NCBI RefSeq assembly: GCF_040358255.1
Contig: NZ_CP132938.1
Span: forward strand, 3,100,001 to 3,164,000
Length of the DNA: 64,000 nucleotides
From: Tunturibacter gelidoferens
GTDB taxonomy: Bacteria > Acidobacteriota > Terriglobia > Terriglobales > Acidobacteriaceae
Reading direction: 5' to 3'
A program made the position numbers and the translations under genes. A model generated the notes under the pieces. It was not told the origin of the DNA, made no database searches, and was given only the letters and a program-made list of their open reading frames with translations. Positions 1-10,721 of the stretch are shown in pieces. Each line of letters starts with the position of its first letter. Within the stretch, counting starts at the first letter, position 1.

Positions 1-503
1 GTGATGTCGACCAGCACCGGACCAGGGCGGCCATTGGTCGCAACCTGAAAGGCTTCGCGCAAGGTTGGTGCGATGTCTTCGGCGCGCGTGACGAGGTAGT
101 TGTGCTTGGTGATGGGCAGAGTGATGCCGGTGATGTCGACCTCCTGGAATGCATCGGAGCCGAGAACTTTACTGCCAACCTGACCAGTGATACAGACGAT
201 CGGGATTGAGTCGAGCATGGCGGTTGCTATGCCGGTAACGAGATTCGTAGCTCCGGGGCCGCTGGTGGCAATACACACACCGACCTTCCCCGAAGCACGG
301 GCGTAGCCGTCAGCCATATGCGATGCGCCCTGCTCGTGGCGGACGAGGATGTGGTGGATAGGGAACTTGCGCAGTGCGTCGTAGGCGGGAAGGATGGCTC
401 CGCCAGGGTAGCCGAAGACCTTGTCCACGCCCTCGCCGACGAGTGTGGCCCAGATGATCTCGGCTCCAGTGAGTTGGGGGTGGTGATTTTTATTAATTGA
501 CAT
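1..503 (-). CDS. ilvB: Acetolactate synthase large subunit, N-terminal part (cut by window edge)
   Basis: Thiamine-diphosphate enzyme that condenses pyruvate with pyruvate or 2-oxobutyrate, the first common step of valine/isoleucine synthesis. The first 167 residues are visible. After a short lead comes the family N-terminus with [20 protein letters not shown] and [12 protein letters not shown], then the ThDP-binding glutamate in [34 protein letters not shown] and ITGQV. The ATG at 503-501 overlaps the last codons of the DUF4288 frame upstream, whose stop is at 493, so the two are probably translationally coupled. It is the last visible gene of the leu/ilv operon. The identity is firm; the C-terminal two thirds lie outside the window. 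Confidence 0.95.
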   Translation of the reverse strand, partial: MSINKNHHPQLTGAEIIWATLVGEGVDKVFGYPGGAILPAYDALRKFPIHHILVRHEQGASHMADGYARASGKVGVCIATSGPGATNLVTGIATAMLDSIPIVCITGQVGSKVLGSDAFQEVDITGITLPITKHNYLVTRAEDIAPTLREAFQVATNGRPGPVLVDI

Positions 504-908
504 GATTGCTACCTCCCGTTGACGCTTTTCCTCGCTTTGCTCCATGTGCCTCAATCGCTCCTAGTTGCGCTCTTGGCTTAATCATTTCTTGAATGCCTTG
601 TTCGCTGACGTCTTCTTGCTCTTCCCACATAATCTCCGCGCCGTCTTCAAGCTTTTCGTAAACCAGAAGCAGGTCACGAAGTCCTCTAAATTGTGAGACG
701 ACCTGCTCCCACTGGTGTTGGTCCAAGAATCCTCGTAGAGTTTTCCGCGATTCAACGCCTTCTCGTAGGCTTCATCCGGCGAACTTGCTCTGATGAGATG
801 TGTATTGATCCAAACGGTGGAGTCTTCCGCACCTGCGACCTTCAGTTCTTGAATCATGTCGGCGAGGAACCACTCCATGTCCTTCGGAATCCATTTCGTT
901 TTTGACAT
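493..908 (-). pseudogene. DUF4288-like protein, split by a single-base frameshift
   Basis: Two overlapping frames together make one small protein. The first frame (start ATG at 908) gives MSKTKWIPKDMEWFLADMIQ, then VWINTHLIRASSPDEAYEKA and GKLYEDSW, which resembles the N-terminal half of DUF4288 proteins. The second frame, from about 715 down to the stop at 493, gives FRGLRDLLLVYEKLEDGAEI and MWEEQE, which resembles the second half. The frames join if one G is added to the GGG run near 710-715 (minus strand AGTGGGAGC). Function is unknown. It lies between ilvD and ilvB and overlaps the ilvB start by about 11 bases. It could be a true mutation, a sequencing error or a programmed shift; the join is inferred by eye. 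Confidence 0.65.
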
Positions 909-963
909 AGAGCGGTTACCTCATGGGCTAAAGCCAGGTTTTGTGTGCAACCTCAAGATCGAG

Positions 964-1005
964 AAGCAGATTCCTCCGCTTCGCTGCGGAATGACAACAA
1001 CGAAA
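964..1005. repeat. Dispersed intergenic repeat with small hairpin (copy 1)
   Basis: The text ATTCCTCCGCTTCGCTGCGG followed by AATGACAACAAC lies just after ilvD. TCCGC and GCGGA form a 5-bp stem. It strongly resembles the stretch at 2761-2815 and partly the one at 13899-13925. It looks like a short genome-wide interspersed element of the kind common in Terriglobia; only the local copies can be seen here. Confidence 0.5.
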
Positions 1006-1007
1006 AA

Positions 1008-2708
1008 CTAGATTGTGACAGCTCCTTCGCTGGCGCTGCTTACTGAGTTGGTGTACTTGGCGAAGACGCCGCGTTTGAAGCGGGGTTCGGGGGCCTTCCA
1101 TGCGGCGAGGCGAGTGGCGATCTCGGCTTCGGGGACGTTGAGGGTTAGCTTGCGGTTGGGGATGTCGAAGGTGATGGTGTCGCCTTCGTGCACGGCTGCG
1201 ATGGGGCCGCCGAGTTGGGCTTCGGGGGCGACGTGACCGACCATGAGGCCGCGGGTGGCTCCGGAGAAGCGGCCGTCGGTGAGGAGCGCTACCGTTTCGC
1301 TGAGCTCTGGGATGCCTTTGATGGCGGCGGTGACGGCGAGCATCTCGCGCATGCCGGGGCCGCCGCGTGGGCCTTCGTAGCGAATGACGCAGACGTCGTT
1401 GGGGTTGATCTTGCCGGCTTCGACGGCGGCGTGACACTCGTCCTCGGACTCGAAGACGCGAGCTACTCCTTCGTGGAAGAGACGCTCGTGGCCGGCGACT
1501 TTGACGACGCAGCCCTCGGGCGCGAGGTTGCCCTTGAGTATGACGAGGCCGCCGGTGGCCTTGAGTGGGTGCTCGGTGGTGTAGATGACGGCCTGGTTAG
1601 GCGTCTCGACGGCGGCGGAGGCCTCTTCAGCGAGGGTCTTGCCGGTGACAGTTATCTGGCTGCCGTCGATAAGACCGGCGTCGAGGAGGCGCTTGGCGAG
1701 GAGGCGGCTGCCGCCTGCATCCTGATAGTCCTTGGCGGCGTATTTGCCACCGGGGGAGAGGTCGCAGATGTGCGGTGTGCGGTCGCTGATGGCGTTGAAG
1801 TCGTCGATGGTGAAGGGGATGTTGAACTCGCGCGCGATGGCGAGCAGGTGAAGTACGGCGTTGGTGCTGCCGCCTGAGGCGCAGGCGGAGACGTAGGCGT
1901 TCTCGATGGCCTTGCGGGTGACGATCTTGGAGGGGCGAAGGTCGTTCTTTGCGAGATCCATGACGATACGGCCGGCTTCGCGGCTGGCCGCGGCTTTATC
2001 TGGTGACATGGCGGGGACGCCGGTGATCTGAATGGGGGAGATGCCGAGGAACTCGCCGGCCATGGCCATGGTGTTGGCGGTGAACTGTCCGCCGCAGGCT
2101 CCGGGGCCAGGGCAGGCAGCGGCTTCTAGGGCTTCGAGCTCGTCATCGGTGATCTTGCCGGCGGCGTGTGAGCCCATGCCTTCGAAGACCTGCAGGATCG
2201 TGATCTCCTTGACGGTGCCGTCGGGCTGGGGGAGTTTGCCGGGGGCGATGGAGCCGCCGTAGAGCATGAGCCCCGGGATGTCGAGACGGGCGAGGGCCAT
2301 GATGGCGGCGGGCATGTTCTTGTCGCAACCCGCGATGCAGACCAGGCCGTCGAAGGAGTTGGCGCGGGTGACGAGCTCGATGGAGTCGGCGATGACCTCG
2401 CGGGAGACGAGCGAGGCCTTCATGCCCTGGGTGCCCATGGTGATGCCGTCGTGGACGGTGATGGTGTTGAACTCCATGGGCGTGCCGCCGGCGTCGCGGA
2501 CGCCTTGCTTAACGGCTTCGGCGACTTGCCGAAGATGGAAGTTGCAGGGGCCGACCTCGGTCCAGGTGTTGGCGATACCGATGATGGGTTTGTGGAGGTC
2601 TTCTTTCGTGAAGCCTACGCTGCGCAGGTAAGAGCGAGCTGCGGCGCGGGATGGCCCTTCAGTGAGGACTTTGGAGTACTTCTTTGCGGGATTGAGTTCG
2701 TTGCTCAA
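1008..2708 (-). CDS. ilvD: Dihydroxy-acid dehydratase
   Basis: Fe-S dehydratase converting 2,3-dihydroxy-isovalerate and -methylvalerate to the 2-oxo acids of valine, leucine and isoleucine synthesis. The product is 566 residues, the usual length. Cluster-ligand cysteines sit in EVGPCNFHLRQ, CIAGCDKNMPAA and PGPGACGGQFTANTMAMAGE; the C-terminal half carries GPRGGPGMREML and LLTDGRFSG. The start is TTG at 2708-2706, five bases after a GGAG Shine-Dalgarno; the nearby ATG is out of frame and closes at once. It follows leuD in the operon with about 130 bases between them that hold a dispersed repeat. Confidence 0.97.
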   Translation of the reverse strand: MSNELNPAKKYSKVLTEGPSRAAARSYLRSVGFTKEDLHKPIIGIANTWTEVGPCNFHLRQVAEAVKQGVRDAGGTPMEFNTITVHDGITMGTQGMKASLVSREVIADSIELVTRANSFDGLVCIAGCDKNMPAAIMALARLDIPGLMLYGGSIAPGKLPQPDGTVKEITILQVFEGMGSHAAGKITDDELEALEAAACPGPGACGGQFTANTMAMAGEFLGISPIQITGVPAMSPDKAAASREAGRIVMDLAKNDLRPSKIVTRKAIENAYVSACASGGSTNAVLHLLAIAREFNIPFTIDDFNAISDRTPHICDLSPGGKYAAKDYQDAGGSRLLAKRLLDAGLIDGSQITVTGKTLAEEASAAVETPNQAVIYTTEHPLKATGGLVILKGNLAPEGCVVKVAGHERLFHEGVARVFESEDECHAAVEAGKINPNDVCVIRYEGPRGGPGMREMLAVTAAIKGIPELSETVALLTDGRFSGATRGLMVGHVAPEAQLGGPIAAVHEGDTITFDIPNRKLTLNVPEAEIATRLAAWKAPEPRFKRGVFAKYTNSVSSASEGAVTI

Positions 2709-2760
2709 TTCATCTCCGTGTTTGAGTGTTTCGGGTTGAAAAGGTTCGAGCGGTCGTGAG

Positions 2761-2815
2761 ATCCGAGAGATCTTCGGGATCCTTCGCTCCGCTCAGGATG
2801 ACAGCAACAACAAAC
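2761..2815. repeat. Dispersed intergenic repeat with small hairpin (copy 2)
   Basis: GGGATCCTTCGCTCCGCTCA followed by GGATGACAGCAACAACAAA lies between ilvD and leuD. ATCCT and AGGAT pair as a stem around TCGCTCCGCTC. Alignment by eye with 964-1005 shows the shared core GATTCCTYCGCT-CGCT-GGAATGACA. It sits inside the operon, so it may affect mRNA processing; that is inference. Confidence 0.5.
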
Positions 2816-2842
2816 TGCGGTGTAGATATGCAGCGGGTTTAT

Positions 2843-3481
2843 CTATGCGGCTGCGCTGCTGCGTGGTTTCAGCCAGAACTCGGCGTCATGTTTGTTTTCG
2901 AAGGCGTCAAGTTCGGATTCATGGCGCAGCGTCAGACCTATGTCATCGAGGCCGTTCAGGAGGCAGTATTTGCGGAAGGAGTCGATTTCGAAGTGTGCGC
3001 TGAAACCTTCGTCGTCGGTGATGGTTTGGGCTTCGAGGTTGATGGTGATCTTGTGCGCTGGATTTTTTTCGGAGCGATGCATCAGGGTTTCGACGTCGGA
3101 CTCGGGGAGGCGAACGAGAACCATGCCGTTTTTGCCGGCGTTGGAGAAGAAGATGTCGGCGAAGCTGGGGGCGATGACGGCGAGGAAGCCGAAGTCGGTG
3201 AGGGCCCAGGCGGCGTGTTCGCGGGAACTGCCGCAGCCGAAGTTTTTTCCGGCGATGAGGATCTTCGCGCCCTTGTGATGGTGTTTGTTGAGGACGAAGT
3301 CCGGGTGAGGCTCCCCCGCGTGTGGGCCATCCTGGATACGGCGCCAGTCGTAGAAGAGGAAGTCGCCGTAGCCGGTTCGCTCGATGCGCTTGAGGAACTG
3401 CTTGGGGATGATCTGGTCGGTGTCGACGTTTGGGCGGTCGAGCGGGACGGCGTGGCTGGTGAGAACGTTGATGGGATGCAT
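2843..3481 (-). CDS. leuD: 3-isopropylmalate dehydratase small subunit
   Basis: Small, swivelling subunit of isopropylmalate isomerase, partner of LeuC, in leucine synthesis. The product is 212 residues, slightly over the usual length. It shows the family motifs LDRPNVDTDQIIPKQFLKRI, GKNFGCGSSREHAAWAL and FADIFFSNAGKNG. The frame is open 14 codons further upstream, but the ATG at 3481-3479 has GAGGAA just before it and begins the conserved sequence (MHPINVLTSHAVPLDRP), so that start is chosen. It lies about 90 bases after leuC in the same operon. Confidence 0.96.
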   Translation of the reverse strand: MHPINVLTSHAVPLDRPNVDTDQIIPKQFLKRIERTGYGDFLFYDWRRIQDGPHAGEPHPDFVLNKHHHKGAKILIAGKNFGCGSSREHAAWALTDFGFLAVIAPSFADIFFSNAGKNGMVLVRLPESDVETLMHRSEKNPAHKITINLEAQTITDDEGFSAHFEIDSFRKYCLLNGLDDIGLTLRHESELDAFENKHDAEFWLKPRSSAAA

Positions 3482-3569
3482 GAGTTCCTCGTTTGGCAGA
3501 AGGCTCGGGGCTAAAGCCCTCAATTATTGGTTGATGTTTCGCGGTGCTAAAGCCCCACGCTCCCTTCGG

Positions 3570-4990
<1,421 letters not shown>

Positions 4991-4994
<4 letters not shown>

Positions 4995-5704
4995 GGTTGT
5001 GCCTTTTGCTCTGTTGATGGAGGGAGGGTGAAGGTGTTAGCGCCGATGGCGGCCGGTTTGATCTGATGCGGAGTGCCGTCGGGATCGACGAGGATAGCGC
5101 TGGCGATCTGCTGGATCTGTGTGTTGCCCTGCGGCGGATGCGCGGTCCAGCGGGCGACGCTGTTGGTGAGCGCTGCCGGAATGTGGTCGGGGTCGATGGG
5201 GTGATTCGGGAAAACCCAAAGAGTGTACTCGGCCCCGGACTGATCGGGGGTCCTGCTGTCTTTGATCCAGTCAATTGCGGCGAAGACGATGAGCGGATGA
5301 GGGCCGTTAAGATCGACCCAGATCAGACCGCGCTCAGGACAGAAGCGGAAGACGCAGCCGGTGATGGAGAGGTACCGGTTGTTGTCGGCGAGCACCTTGT
5401 CGGGGACTGAGGTGAAGTCGAGTGCGGTCTCGGCGAGAGTCTTGTAGCCCGTCTTGGGATTGCCCCAGAAGGTTTGTGGAGCGGTGAAGTACTGCTCGAG
5501 GAAGGGACGGAAGCGCTGGTCGAGGACCAACTGTGTCTCGCGGCCGTCGGCGGGTGGAGGGGCGTATTGCCAGAGCCACTCAATGTTTTCCTTCGGCTGC
5601 TTCTTGTCTTTTTTGATTTGCGGCGAAGAGATTTGCGCGCGCGCGGCCGGAGCTGCGAAGAGCAGGAGAGTGGCGGCGAGTTGGATAGCGTGGCGCATCT
5701 TCAT
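4991..5704 (-). CDS. Secreted protein of unknown function inside the leu operon
   Basis: Not recognised. With the start at 5704 the product is 237 residues, beginning [20 protein letters not shown] followed by an ARAQ-type signal-peptidase site, so it is probably exported. The mature part has [20 protein letters not shown], a [20 protein letters not shown] segment with two cysteines five residues apart, and a Pro/Gln-rich tail. The frame is open 17 codons further upstream, but that would overlap the previous gene and hide the signal peptide; the chosen ATG is six bases after its stop. The end overlaps the leuC start by four bases (ATGA). Tight packing suggests co-expression with leucine synthesis; no function should be assumed. 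Confidence 0.8.
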
Positions 5705-5709
5705 TTTGT

Positions 5710-5892
5710 TTAGCGACTGCGTCTGGGTTGATTGAACTGCCGTTGGCTGAGCCAAAGCAGACCGTTGACCAGAGGAAACATGATGATCGCCGTGATGAGG
5801 AGCACCATCGGCGGTGCTCCCCGCAGCCAGCGATAGACCAGCGCTGCGGTGATTGCGAGGTTTGCCAGGGCCGTCTTGAATCTCGGACTCAT
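5710..5892 (-). CDS. Small two-segment membrane protein in the leu operon
   Basis: 60 residues, function not recognised. Two hydrophobic stretches are visible, TALANLAITAALVYRWL and MVLLITAIIMFPLVNGLLWL, ending in a basic tail (RQFNQPRRSR). The ATG lies five bases after the leuB stop and the stop is six bases before the next start, so it is probably a real operon member. The length and two-helix layout fit a small inner-membrane protein. Confidence 0.7.
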   Translation of the reverse strand: MSPRFKTALANLAITAALVYRWLRGAPPMVLLITAIIMFPLVNGLLWLSQRQFNQPRRSR

Positions 5893-5897
5893 GTTGT

Positions 5898-7007
5898 TTA
5901 GACGGCGTGCATGGCCTGGCGGCGGTCGATGGACTCAGCCAGAGCCTGGTGAACGAGCTTACCCATCTCCTGCGTGCTGACTGGAGTTTGCCCGGGCTGC
6001 TGTCCGCGGGCGATGTCGGCGGTGCGATAGCCGGCGTCGAGCACTTTGTTGACCGCGGCTTCGACGGCGCGGGCGTCCTGCTCGAGGTTGGCGGAGTGAC
6101 GGAGGACCATTGCGGCGGTAAGGATTGCGCCGAGCGGATTGGCTTTGCCCGTGCCCGCGATGTCGGGAGCGCTGCCGTGAACGGGCTCGTAGAGATTGAC
6201 CGCGCCGCCGATGGTCGCCGACGGCAGCATGCCGAGCGAACCGGTGATGACTCCGGCTTCGTCGGACAAGATATCTCCGAAGAGATTTTCGGTCAATACG
6301 ACGTCGAAGTTTCGGGGGATGTTCATGATGTGCATCGCCATGGAGTCGACGAGCTGGTGCTCCAAGGTGACGGAGGGGTAGTCTTTTGCGACTTCGGTGA
6401 CGGTGGCGCGCCACAGCTGCGAGACCTCGAGGACGTTTGCCTTGTCGACGGAGGTGACCTTCTGGCGGCGATTGCCGGCGAGTTCGAACGCGACGCGGGC
6501 TACACGCACGACTTCGTCGCGAGTGTAGCGCATGGTGTTGATGGCCTCGTTGCTCTCGCGATCCCACCAGCGTGGGGCGCCGAAGTAGAGTCCGCCGAGG
6601 AGCTCGCGCACGAAGAGGATGTCGACATCTTTGGTGACCTCGGGGCGCAACGGGGAGCTCTCGCTGAGCGCGGCGTAGGCGATGGAGGGGCGCAAATTTG
6701 CGAAGCCTCCGAGAGCCTGACGGATCTGGAGGAGTCCGGCCTCAGGGCGCTTGTCGGGAGGGAGCGCGTTGAACTTGTTGTCGCCGACGGCACCGAGGAG
6801 GACGGCATCACACTCCAGCGCGGCGTCGAGGGTGGCTGTTGGTAGCGGCGAACCGGTCTCTGTGATTGCTATGCCACCTATGAGGCCTTCGACGAAGGTG
6901 AATTCGTGGCCGCCCAGCTCGGCTACAGCGCGAAGAATATTTGTGGCCTGATGGGTGACTTCAGGGCCGATGCCGTCGCCGGCGAGAACTGCAATTTTGA
7001 GGCGCAT
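5898..7007 (-). CDS. leuB: 3-isopropylmalate dehydrogenase
   Basis: NAD-dependent oxidative decarboxylation of 3-isopropylmalate to 2-oxoisocaproate (4-methyl-2-oxopentanoate). 369 residues, normal length. Motifs: MRLKIAVLAGDGIGPEV, VRELLGGLYFGAPR, TSVDKANVLEVSQLWRATV, the metal and substrate region NLFGDILSDEAGVITGSLGM, and the NAD-binding loop EPVHGSAPDIAGTGKANPLG. A strong AAAGGAAAG precedes the ATG at 7007. It starts 24 bases after the leuA stop. Confidence 0.97.
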   Translation of the reverse strand: MRLKIAVLAGDGIGPEVTHQATNILRAVAELGGHEFTFVEGLIGGIAITETGSPLPTATLDAALECDAVLLGAVGDNKFNALPPDKRPEAGLLQIRQALGGFANLRPSIAYAALSESSPLRPEVTKDVDILFVRELLGGLYFGAPRWWDRESNEAINTMRYTRDEVVRVARVAFELAGNRRQKVTSVDKANVLEVSQLWRATVTEVAKDYPSVTLEHQLVDSMAMHIMNIPRNFDVVLTENLFGDILSDEAGVITGSLGMLPSATIGGAVNLYEPVHGSAPDIAGTGKANPLGAILTAAMVLRHSANLEQDARAVEAAVNKVLDAGYRTADIARGQQPGQTPVSTQEMGKLVHQALAESIDRRQAMHAV

Positions 7008-7031
7008 GACCGTCTTTCCTTTGGCGTTAAT

Positions 7032-8207
<1,176 letters not shown>

Positions 8208-8235
8208 AGGATTTGGCACTTTCGATCTGGACGTT

Positions 8236-8256
8236 ATCATAATGCATGCTTATGAT
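8236..8256. promoter_or_regulatory. LysR-type operator palindrome between leuA and the LysR gene
   Basis: ATCATAA-TGCATGC-TTATGAT is an inverted repeat with perfect 7-base arms and a 7-base spacer, fitting the ATA-N7-TAT / T-N11-A rule of LysR-type regulators. It lies 29 bases upstream of the chosen leuA start and 72 bases upstream of the divergent lysR start. It probably serves both genes; this is inference from position and symmetry. Confidence 0.65.
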
Positions 8257-8327
8257 GACTTGAAGGTATATCAGAAAATCTAATTGCGGCATTCGATCTG
8301 GAAATCTCTGCCGCACGGAGGTAAGGC

Positions 8328-9251
8328 TTGGACTTAGTCCAGATGGAGACATTTCTGGCGGTGGCAGAAGAGCGTAGCTTTTCGCGAGCAGCAGCACGGC
8401 TCCATCGTACTCAGCCAGCGGTGAGTCAGGCAATTGCCAAGCTGGAGGGGGAACTGGGAGAGGTTCTGTTTGAGCGCTCTTCGAGAGATGGGACACTGAC
8501 CGATGCAGGGGAGGTTTTGCGGGAATATGCCGCTAAGTTACTGAATCTGCGGAATGAAGCGGCGGGGGCGTTGACCGAGCTTCGGGAGCTTCACCGTGGC
8601 AGGCTGAACCTTGCGGCGAACGAGTACACATGCCTCTATCTGCTGCCATTGCTTGACGAGTTTCGACGGCAGAATCCTCGGATCAAGCTGGCGGTGCAGC
8701 GCACCCTGGCGAGCCGGATTTCGGACGAGGTGCTGATGCACTCGGTGGAACTGGGGGTGCTGTCGTTTCGTCCTGACGATACTCAGGTGAAATCAATGGT
8801 CGTGTACCGGGATGAACTGGCCTTTGTGGTGAATCCACGACATCCATTGGCTGGGGCAGGGAAGGTATCGATCCGGCAGCTGGGAGGGCAAAACTTTATC
8901 GCACATAACATTCCTTCGCCCCAGCGGCAGAAGGTTATTCAGGCATTCAAGCGCCACAAGACTCCGCTTCAGATGGGGGTGGAGTTGCCATCGTTGGAGG
9001 CGATCAAACGATTTGTCGAGATGGGAAACGGTGTGGCTCTGGTGCCGGGACTGACGGTGCGTACCGAGCTTGAGAGCGGAGCGCTAGTGCGGGTTCAAGT
9101 GCCGGAGTTGCAGATAGAGCGCAAGCTGAGACTGGTTTATCGGAGGCAGGCCAGTCTGTCGCATGCGGCGCTGGCCTTTCTCAAAGTGGTGGAGGCCTAT
9201 GCGGCGGCAAATGGCGACCCGTACTGTTTTCAGGCCGAACGGGGAATGTAA
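8328..9251 (+). CDS. LysR-family transcriptional regulator, divergent from leuA
   Basis: 307 residues. The N-terminal winged helix-turn-helix is clear (METFLAVAEERSFSRAAARL, then HRTQPAVSQAIAKLEGELGE), followed by a periplasmic-binding-like effector domain from about residue 90. The start is TTG at 8328, five bases after a near-perfect GGAGGTAA; the ATG five codons later lacks such spacing. Its position back-to-back with leuA and the palindrome between them suggest it controls the leu/ilv operon, as LysR proteins often control divergent neighbours. The effector ligand is unknown; a pathway intermediate is plausible. Confidence 0.93.
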   Translation: MDLVQMETFLAVAEERSFSRAAARLHRTQPAVSQAIAKLEGELGEVLFERSSRDGTLTDAGEVLREYAAKLLNLRNEAAGALTELRELHRGRLNLAANEYTCLYLLPLLDEFRRQNPRIKLAVQRTLASRISDEVLMHSVELGVLSFRPDDTQVKSMVVYRDELAFVVNPRHPLAGAGKVSIRQLGGQNFIAHNIPSPQRQKVIQAFKRHKTPLQMGVELPSLEAIKRFVEMGNGVALVPGLTVRTELESGALVRVQVPELQIERKLRLVYRRQASLSHAALAFLKVVEAYAAANGDPYCFQAERGM

Positions 9252-9367
9252 ATGAGGCAACGAAATTTGCGAGACACCGGAACCTTTGCGCAAAAAGAGC
9301 GTCTGTACCGGTAGATTGACCACCGGAGAAACTCTTCCGGAAAATGCAGTATGAGAGTGAGAATCCG

Positions 9368-9835
9368 ATGACGACATTATTTCGCAAACCATTATTGCAA
9401 GCAGTTCTTCTGGCACTATGCACCACGGCGTTGAGTGCACTTCCCGCGATGGCACAAGACCCTTCTCCGCCGCCAACGCAGGATCAGGCAGGCCCGCCTA
9501 ACGGCGGCCACCGGAATCCTGGTCAAAGGGAGGAGCATCAGATTGAATTCCTGACTAAGAAGCTTAATCTGACGCCAGACCAAGTGACCCAGGTGAAGGC
9601 GATTGATGACGATTCACGAACTCAGATGATGGCTTTGCATCAGGACACGACTACTCCTCAGGCTGACAAGCGGGCGAAGATGATGGACATCCACAAAGCA
9701 GCGCAGGACAAGATACGCGCCGTTTTGACCGACGATCAGAAGACGAAGTACGACGCTTTGCAGGCCCAGATGAGAGAGCGTAGAGAGAGTCATGAGGGTC
9801 AACAGGGAGCAGCGCCGCCTCCGCCACCACAGTAA
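9368..9835 (+). CDS. Spy/CpxP-like periplasmic protein (LTxxQ type)
   Basis: 155 residues from the ATG at 9368 (an upstream in-frame start at 9344 would only extend the signal peptide). The signal peptide ends ALPAMAQD. The mature part has a Pro/Gly/Gln-rich linker, then helices with the LTxxQ-type repeats LNLTPDQVTQVKAI and VLTDDQKTKYDAL, and a Pro-rich end. Proteins of this class are periplasmic chaperone- or stress-related; which clients this one binds cannot be seen. It forms a single-gene unit with a terminator just downstream. Confidence 0.8.
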   Translation: MTTLFRKPLLQAVLLALCTTALSALPAMAQDPSPPPTQDQAGPPNGGHRNPGQREEHQIEFLTKKLNLTPDQVTQVKAIDDDSRTQMMALHQDTTTPQADKRAKMMDIHKAAQDKIRAVLTDDQKTKYDALQAQMRERRESHEGQQGAAPPPPPQ

Positions 9836-9861
9836 CGCGTTGTCCACATAGAAGTAACTCG

Positions 9862-9893
9862 GGCCGGAGAGAATCACATCCTCCGGCCTTCTT
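9862..9893 (+). terminator. Rho-independent terminator after the Spy-like gene
   Basis: GGCCGGAG and CTCCGGCC form an 8-bp perfect stem around an 11-base loop, followed by TTCTT. It lies 26 bases after the stop codon at 9835. Confidence 0.75.
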
Positions 9894-10031
9894 GCGTCGG
9901 TAAGTACTCCTTCGGGCAGCGGTGCGGTTACAATGAAAAACAGTGATTACGGCGTCCTATAACTTTTGAAACGCGTTGCCTGCGGGACAGCGTAGGAAGT
10001 TATGGGCGAATTCGAAGGGATCCAGCGAAGA

Positions 10032-10637
10032 ATGAAGAAAACGATGTTGTTGTTTGGCGCGCTGATGTTATCTGCGGCAGCCGGTTATGCGCAGGAGAGC
10101 CGGCAGGACGTGAGCGTAAGCGCCAGCGCTGCGTTTGCCCCACAGATTACCGGAAACAGCGTGCAGAAAAACACAAGCACGACTATGGGACTGGTTGCCA
10201 GCTACCGCTATTTGTTGACGCCTCGGAGCGGACTCGAAGTTAACTACGGATATCAACAAAACACGCAGTATTATCAGGTCTTCGGGAAGGCTAACGGCGG
10301 AATACATACGCTCCAGCAGGAGGTCAGCGCTGCCTATGTGTTCAACCTGAACTTCAAAAACTTTAATCCGTTCCTTGAAGCCGGTCCGGGTGTAATGTTC
10401 TTCTCGCCCTTCAAGGATGCGGGATCGACGAACCTTGACGCAAAGCGGAATACGAACATCGGAGCGCTCTTTGGCGGCGGTGTGGCCTATGAGCTGAGCC
10501 CGAGCTTCGACATCCGCGCGGAGTACAGGGCATTCCTGGTAAAGACTCCGACTTTTAGCCTTCCAGGCAATATCTTCAATACCAATCGTTATGAGATCAT
10601 CTCGACTCCTTCGATCGGCATTGCATATCACTTCTAA
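10032..10637 (+). CDS. Outer-membrane beta-barrel protein
   Basis: 201 residues from the ATG at 10032, which is preceded by AGCGAAGA; the frame stays open to 10002. The signal peptide is MKKTMLLFGALMLSAAAGYA followed by QES. The rest alternates polar and hydrophobic residues in an eight-strand-like pattern with NPFLEAGPGVMFFSP and a terminal strand SIGIAYHF ending in Phe, the outer-membrane assembly signal. It resembles the OmpA/OmpW-sized barrel families; no specific function is evident. It is convergent with the next gene, with a strong terminator between. Confidence 0.75.
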   Translation: MKKTMLLFGALMLSAAAGYAQESRQDVSVSASAAFAPQITGNSVQKNTSTTMGLVASYRYLLTPRSGLEVNYGYQQNTQYYQVFGKANGGIHTLQQEVSAAYVFNLNFKNFNPFLEAGPGVMFFSPFKDAGSTNLDAKRNTNIGALFGGGVAYELSPSFDIRAEYRAFLVKTPTFSLPGNIFNTNRYEIISTPSIGIAYHF

Positions 10638-10651
10638 CGATTGGCAGCTTT

Positions 10652-10693
10652 AACTTGAAACGCCCCGGCGTTGGCCGGGGCGTTTCAAGTTTT
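10652..10693. terminator. Very strong terminator between convergent barrel genes
   Basis: Arms AACTTGAAACGCCCCGGC and GCCGGGGCGTTTCAAGTT pair perfectly over 18 bp with a 4-base loop, followed on the plus strand by a short T run. It sits between genes ending at 10637 (plus) and 10722 (minus) and probably stops both. Confidence 0.9.
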
Positions 10694-10721
10694 GGATGAC
10701 CAGCGTTGAATTAACGAGCTT

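Noticed and set aside
928..1437. Arg/His-rich open frame over the end of ilvD
   Set aside because: Low-complexity basic shadow of the ilvD reading frame.
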